Positions 58,671 through 64,000 of a stretch of DNA of 64,000 nucleotides are shown here, piece by piece (position 1 is the stretch's first letter; each line of letters opens with the position of its first letter). The translations under genes and the position numbers were made by a program. A model generated the notes under the pieces. That model ran no database searches. It was given only the letters and a program-made list of their open reading frames with translations, and was not told the DNA's origin. Location: positions 37,720,708 through 37,784,707 of the forward strand of contig CM040127.1 in assembly GCA_022559845.1 (NCBI GenBank), written 5' to 3'. This DNA comes from Amorphophallus konjac (taxonomy: Eukaryota; Streptophyta; Magnoliopsida; Alismatales; Araceae).

Positions 58671-59270
58671 TTAAGCTTTCCTCACCATCTCAGAATAGGT
58701 TGACATCTCCATCGGTGCCAATTGATTGATATAATGCAGCCTCAGTCCATTAAGAAAGCGCTTAGCCATCATTTTCTCGGTGGATATTAAGTGAGTAGCA
58801 TAACGAGAAAGCCGAGAAAACTGAGCTTCATATTCTGCCACGGATAGACTTCGCTGCTTCAAAGCTGCGAACTCCACTGCCTTCTTCTCTTGCACTCTAT
58901 TAGAAAAATATTTGCCATTAAAGAACTCCTCGAACTCCTCCCATGTGACTTGCTGATCACCGAGAGTCGCTTTTACTGATTCCCACCATGTTCTTGCATC
59001 TCGTTCAAGTTGAAAAGTTGATAGAAGGACACGTTCTTGATTGCTGCACTGCATTACTTCGAATATCCTTCCCATCTCATCCAGCCAGTGCTCAGCTTCA
59101 TCAAGGTCAGTCGAGCCCGTAAATCTCGGCGGATTCATTCCCCGAAAGTTCTGATATAAATCACCAGTGCCAAGGTGTGCAGCTCCTGCTTGGGCCGCTT
59201 GTTGCAAGGCCTGAGTAAGGCCTTGAACCGTATGCTGCAAGTTCCTCCATTCCGCACGATCAGCTGCCAT
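58671..59270 (-). pseudogene. T2 gag (retrotrans-gag domain)
   Basis: ATG 59270 opens MAADRAEWRNLQHTVQGL. The retro-gag domain follows: PPRFTGSTDLDEAEHWLDEM, LSTFQLERDARTWWES, WEEFEEFFNGKYF, AALKQRSLSVAEYEAQFSRL, AKRFLNGL, MVRKA. TAA at 58671 stops the frame before the knuckles; the same frame goes on with LEDTLEMTER. The missing part is only one codon, so this is a point stop. Particle-forming protein. Confidence 0.9.
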
Positions 59271-59479
59271 TACAAAGGCCTACACGTGGAATAGATTACT
59301 TAGGTTCATTAAAAATAGATAATAACACGATTAAGATATGAACTAAACCCAAGTTCCTACCCAATCTCACCAGGTCAGGTCCTTAGACTTTAACAAGGTT
59401 AGGGGTCCTATGATAACACTTAGAACCCTAGAACTTGGAAAACCTAGAACTTTTAGGGAAACTTAGGAATATTAAACCT

Positions 59480-59493
59480 AGGCTCTGATACCA
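59480..59493 (-). other. T2 primer-binding site (iMet tRNA)
   Basis: The minus strand reads TGGTATCAGAGCCT, seven bases inside the LTR. Confidence 0.85.
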
Positions 59494-59500
59494 ACTAAAC

Positions 59501-62500
59501 TGTCACGCCCCAACGCGAAATATCGGGACATACAGTTAGAAACTAGCTAGAGATAATATTAATATGCTAAACTAAACAATCGTACATGTGCTATGGAAAG
59601 AAGTACTTCTATTGATCAAGAAAGACTCCAAGTTTTATTACAATAACCATCAATACTTAAACATGATCAAACATAACTTCCAACTGATTCTAATATAATA
59701 ACTGACTCCCAAAAGGTAAATAAAGTGCTAACACAACACTAAGGAGTAACTAATGTAAACAACTATGCCAACTCGGCATCTACTAACAGGTACACTTAAG
59801 GGTATCACTCTTGTCCCTCCCCTTCAGTATGTGCATCGTCACCTGAATAGCCTGGAAAGGGGGAAAACAACTATATGAGCTAACGCTCAGTAGATAATAA
59901 TAGGCAAGTTTACATGATTAACCAATTAGTTACATTTTCAAATGCAATGACAAGAAAGGAAATAACTGACGAGATGATAAAACAGCGCAATATAAAATCT
60001 TGCAAGGTCAAGAAATATATGATGACATGAATTAACAAGAATATCAAGTACGAGAATATTCAATAGGAAATTGAAATATACAATTGGCCAACAAGCAAGT
60101 ATTTTAAACATCAAGTCAAGCACGATAAAGTAACAAGAGATTTTCTGTCGTAGACGTCACGCTGATCATGCACTCGGTGCAATATCTCACCATGTCATTA
60201 CAAACTCCCATGGGCACAAGTACTTTTTGGGCGCTCTCCCCAGGACCAGACCGGGCCCTTATGATGCGATGGCATTGATTTGTTGGATCCAAGATCCCAA
60301 GTTTTGTCTAGACATTTAATCAAGTTTAATGGCCAATTAATCAGAGGAATTTCTGTCAAAAGTACGAGATTTAAGGACTAACATGTCCTAGGATTCATTA
60401 ACTTAAAAACTCGATATACGGTCACTTCTGGGCCGTTTGACAAGACATACGGCTACTACTGGCCGCATTACCAGCGCTGGACAAAACTCAGTCCACAAGG
60501 TCAAGAATGAACGGTTGATAGTGTGCCGTTCAGGTAAGTAAGCAATACGTGACCTTAAGACACAATTACGATACTTATACGGACTACACTAGACCGTTCA
60601 TGGAGACAAGCAGTCAACTATGGGCTACTCATGTACTGATTAGCCCAAGTTGATCCGTGACTTATAACTCAATGATTTGGTGATGAATTTCCATGTTGTA
60701 GCCGGGTCATACGGGTCTCAAAATGGCGGATTCTAACTCGCCGGATAGAGTGTCCGGGTAGAATCGTACTAAGGGACAGCAATTTAGGCTTAATGGCCGT
60801 AATGCCATATAGATTATTAGTGTGCTATTAGTCTATTTTATCGGGGTATAAGGGCTTTTAATTGATTTCCTAACAGCCATTTCAAAATACCTTGATTCAT
60901 GAATTATTATAATCTCAATTTCAAGAGATAAGTTAATTACAAGATGGTAACTCAAGATACAAGAACAAGCCAATAATGACAATAGACAGTAATACATGAC
61001 AGCAATTTACTTTCAAAATTACTATTTTATTATATGGGTTTCTAATTAACCATTTGTGCGTTGAAGTGGAGATAGTAATCGGAATGGTTTATACACTTTG
61101 ATTGAGTGTAGGGACCATTGTTCTTCAATTTTGGATTGAGGAACACCGGGCTTAATTTGAGATCATAGGGTTGCATGTATGGGTCATTGGTTACTCAAAA
61201 TATGGTTTTCAAATGGACTAGGCTTGAATGGGTCGATCCCCTCACAGTCCGGATCGATCGTCGGGCCAAAAATAAGCCTACCGGGTCTATCAGCATATGG
61301 GTCGACCCCTGGAAAACCAGGGGTCTGCCTGTGTATGGGTCGACCCCTGCACAAACAGACTTCTGTCTGTGTATGGGTCGACCCAATGGGTCGACCCCTG
61401 GAAAACCAGGGGTCTGCCAGCGTGTGGGTAGACCCATTGGGTCGACCCTCGCACGGACAGGCTCCTGTCTGTGTATGGGTCGACCCAATGGGTCGACCCC
61501 TGCATTCGCAGATGCGAACGTGACTTCCGGAAACCCATGAATCTCACCCAATTGGGGTCTAATTGGACTGAGATCTTAACCCTATGCCCCTAGGTTCTTG
61601 ATGGACATATTAGGGTTATACTACAAGGGTTTGGAACACTAAATTCACCGGAAAATTAATCTAAATCACAACCTATCTAGGAAGAACACTTAAAAAAATC
61701 TAGTCTTAGCATGCTTCTAATCAAACACGAAATACTCTAAGCATGGTCGATAAAAATTGGGGCTTTCTACGCCAAATGATAGATAACGTGCTGATGATTA
61801 CAACCATGTACATTAATTAGAGTTGGGTCTGTTATCATCTACCTGAATCGAAGAGAGATTTAGAAGTTAGAACGAAGAATGCCCATTTGATAGCCCTTTA
61901 CTATTTCCACGACATCTCCCTCCACACCTAATAGAATTTGGGGCTTTTGCTACCAATGGAAAGCTAACTAAGAGAGGAACAAAATGGTATATTTACTTGC
62001 ATGTTTTGGCCAAGATTACCTACCTCAATCGAAGGAAGGAAGAGGGCCTAAGAAAAACCCATGAACTCGGACACTCTTCCAATAAACGCGAGAGATCTCA
62101 CTAGATCGGAATCCTCTGCGACCACCACTGCTCCCAAATGAAAATAGAAACATAGGGCTTTCTTTTAATAGGTCATACTCGTTCTGGATCCTTCAAGGAA
62201 GGGAGAAATCGACCCATCAAGTGGCGTGTTCAAAACGCCGCCGAAATTGTTGACCTAGCCCATGCGCGACCAAATGCTTCCCATACGTTAAAAATTTCGT
62301 GACATTGTGAGAGAGGAAATGATTCTCTCTTTAATACCTTTCATTTGCCCCTATTTTGGGCTCATTTGGTTAAGGAATGAGCTCGGATTGAGGATTTTAA
62401 TGTGGGGTTAACATTGAGCACGAATTTGGTTAGGTAGATGTGAAAATTTGACTAATCCCACTAATTCGGCCTAGTTAATGATTTTATTAGGATTGGCCAT

Positions 62501-62691
62501 AGAAGAAAAAATTGTTAAACGTAATTGATTCTACAAGAATATGATTTTTATGGATTTTTATAAAATAGTCGAAATGTGACTTATTCTATTTATTAAAGAA
62601 TTAATCTAATTAATTTTGAATTAATTCCCATTAATTCAAATAAATTCAAATAATTTCTAATTAAATTTTTAAAAGAATTTAGGGTATTACA
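59501..62691 (-). repeat. T2 5' LTR (uninterrupted)
   Basis: 3191 bp, TGTCACGCCCC to GGGTATTACA on the + strand. It is the full-length reference for the split copy at 30640-32259 plus 42780-44337. Its palindrome block (61299-61500) is shorter by about one GTCGAC pair than the partner. Confidence 0.95.
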
Positions 62692-64000
62692 GAAATGGAG
62701 TAGGAATGGACTTAAAGGTTGATGCCAAGGTGCGATGAGACACGCTTTTGACATTACTATTTGGAATCTTTCCCGTAGTTTCGCTAAGACGACCTTGAAG
62801 AAGGTCTTCCAAATTTGACGATTACTTGGAAGGAGATCAAAGAAGGGAGGGGAAGATGTGCGCTCAGACACGAAAATAAAGGAGACCAACTTCTCGGTGT
62901 GAAAGTACATGGGTCGTAAACCTGTAGGTTTCACATTTGGGGAGCGGTTACCAGCCAATGTGGAAGTGCTGCGGCCAAGGTGGGTCAAACAGGGTAAAAA
63001 GCAAAGGAATATCTGAGGGTCAGTCCAAACAAGGGTCTCCTTTGGAAGAGCAGCGTAGGGCCGTCTCAAGGAAACTCCGTGTTTTATTCAGAGTGGAATA
63101 TCTCATATTTGTAAGAATTGAAGCACAGTGGTTGTCGTAATCGAATCACTTTGAATGATCTTCCACAATAAAATCAAAGTCTTATATGAATGCATGCTGG
63201 GTTTAAAGAAAATTTAAAACAAACTAAAATAGAAAATGGCCAAGGATAATATTATCAATTCGTTAAGAATGGGTCAGGATACCGGTTCGGTGAGCCGACA
63301 CTGAGCTGGGGCTCGTTTATCCGCGCATCAACTCACTGAACGGAACCATCGTTCCCACGCTATCACAAATTAACGGCATATCCGTACAACCCAAATTCTT
63401 CTGAAATCATTACCGTTTTTGTTGAAGGGGAACTCAAATCCCAGATTCGTTCGGGTCGCAAGGTCCTTGACATGTTCTAATAGCGTAAATATCGTATAAT
63501 ATGATGCATGACATGGTGGGACTAGTTACTGAATGGTGACACACGATGGGACGGTGGCGTCCATTAGTAAAACCTGCACAAATTAATAACATCATAAAGC
63601 AACAGAATCGCACCACAGTACAAGGGAGATCCAGACAAAACGCCGATGACTGACCACTGATGTGACGCATTTCATCCTTTAGCGCCTCTCCTTTCCTATA
63701 AATGCTCCCTTAGGCTAGTTCAGCCAAATGCACCATGGAGTGGGCTTAGAAGCTTAAAGGGGAGGAGGAGAGGAAATCTAAGGGTTTCAGGATGGAAGGC
63801 GAGTCTTCCCGCCCTATGAAGAGGAGCAGGCCTAGCAGCGAGATCAGGCGACTTTCTGACCTCGAAGGTCATCTGAGTGGGATGATCCAGTCGCATATGA
63901 TAAGTTGATTTATTTCAAATTCTCCGCGCGAACTCTCTTTTCACTTCTTTTCCTTCCTTGTTTTCTTTTTCTCTTCCAACCATACCCTCTTTTCCCAGGC
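62692..64000 (-). mobile_element. L1 internal region resumed after T2
   Basis: It starts with the target duplication GAAAT. It aligns with 16900-17780 of L2 in ordered blocks: GATGAGACACGC, GGGGAGCGGTTACCAGCCAATGTGG, TTTATCCGCGCATCAACT, GAAGGGGAACTCAAAT, TAATAGCGTA. After about 63550 the similarity fades. Confidence 0.7.
63792..63908 (+). CDS. Short ORF near right edge, unknown
   Basis: A 38-codon ORF from ATG 63792: MEGESSRPMKRSRPSSEIRR, then SDLEGHLSGMIQSHM, charged and coding-like, after a GGTTTCAGG context. It may be the start of an exon or a chance frame in L1. On the + strand it would be opposite to L1. Confidence 0.25.
   Translation: MEGESSRPMKRSRPSSEIRRLSDLEGHLSGMIQSHMIS

Larger units (their letters stand above)
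30640..62691 (-). mobile_element. T2: Tekay-type Ty3/gypsy chromovirus, hosts S1 and S2
   Basis: Termini are TGTCA(C/T) to GGTATTACA on the + strand, with 5-bp target duplication GAAAT at 30635-30639 and 62692-62696. Removing S1 and S2 leaves about 11 kb: two LTRs of about 3.18-3.19 kb and about 4.65 kb inside. Gene order on the minus strand is LTR, iMet primer site, gag, protease, RT, RNase H, integrase with chromodomain, purine tract, LTR. A sampled comparison gives a few percent LTR difference, more than in S1 or S2, as expected for the host element. Stops, frameshifts and the S2 insertion make it non-autonomous. Confidence 0.95.
13340..64000 (-). mobile_element. L1: outermost large LTR element, incomplete at right
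   Basis: Its LTR is split by L2 into 13.3/13.4 kb-14616 and 29935-30568. Its internal part is split by T2 into 30569-30639 and from 62697 onward. The LTR/internal junction TGTCTACT|GCTGCCCCGCCTTG at 30561-30581 matches that of L2 (TGTCTACA|GCTGCCCCGCCTTG). The internal sequence after T2 aligns with the same region of L2. The exact left end is not resolved: no clear TGT terminus could be chosen between 13290 and 13434. The second LTR is outside the window. No gag or pol is visible in the part present. Confidence 0.7.

Overview
The window looks like angiosperm nuclear DNA, AT-rich at the left end and then almost entirely LTR retrotransposons. The evidence is a plant-type receptor-kinase gene with a GT-AG intron, Ty1/copia elements of Sirevirus type, Ty3/gypsy chromoviruses of Tekay (Del) type, iMet-tRNA primer sites and long microsatellites. 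No prokaryotic or viral gene is visible. I cannot name the species.

Left end (1-8417): degraded host-gene remnants, all on the minus strand. They are a 5'-truncated receptor-like kinase of the IMK2/IMK3 type (3694-4847), a coiled-coil ORF broken by frameshifts (2466-3488), and a second kinase fragment running off the left edge (1-544, with a further candidate exon at 872-1010). After these come AT-rich DNA, a GC-rich putative first exon (5559-6005), a CT microsatellite of about 65 repeats and a G-rich minisatellite.

Right of 8418 the DNA is a nest of LTR elements, all minus strand except the two Sireviruses. T1 is a 3.18 kb Tekay-like LTR (8418-11598) with decayed internal sequence. G2 is a gypsy fragment ending in a chromodomain (12568-13290). 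L1 is a large element of no recognised clade that starts near 13.3-13.4 kb and runs off the right edge. L2 (14617-29929, target duplication TCCGG) is a relative of L1 inserted in L1's LTR. T2 (30640-62691, target duplication GAAAT) is a Tekay chromovirus inserted in L1's internal region. Two Sireviruses sit inside T2: S1 (32260-42774, target duplication CATTG) in its 3' LTR, and S2 (44599-55100, target duplication AAATC) in its integrase-chromodomain reading frame. By-eye LTR differences give the order T2 oldest, then S1, then S2; L2 is also young.

None of the elements looks autonomous. T2 has stops, frameshifts, a changed protease motif and an interrupted integrase. S1 has a shredded gag and a deletion in integrase but an open RT-RNase H frame. 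S2 has about five stops and one frameshift. L2 has no recognisable pol, only a proline-rich gag-like ORF and three minisatellite arrays. S2 also carries an extra ORF pair between pol and the 3' LTR that resembles plant 'putative transposon protein' sequences. The most unusual shared trait is that the LTRs of five families carry dense short inverted repeats, three of them built around the same GTCGAC core.
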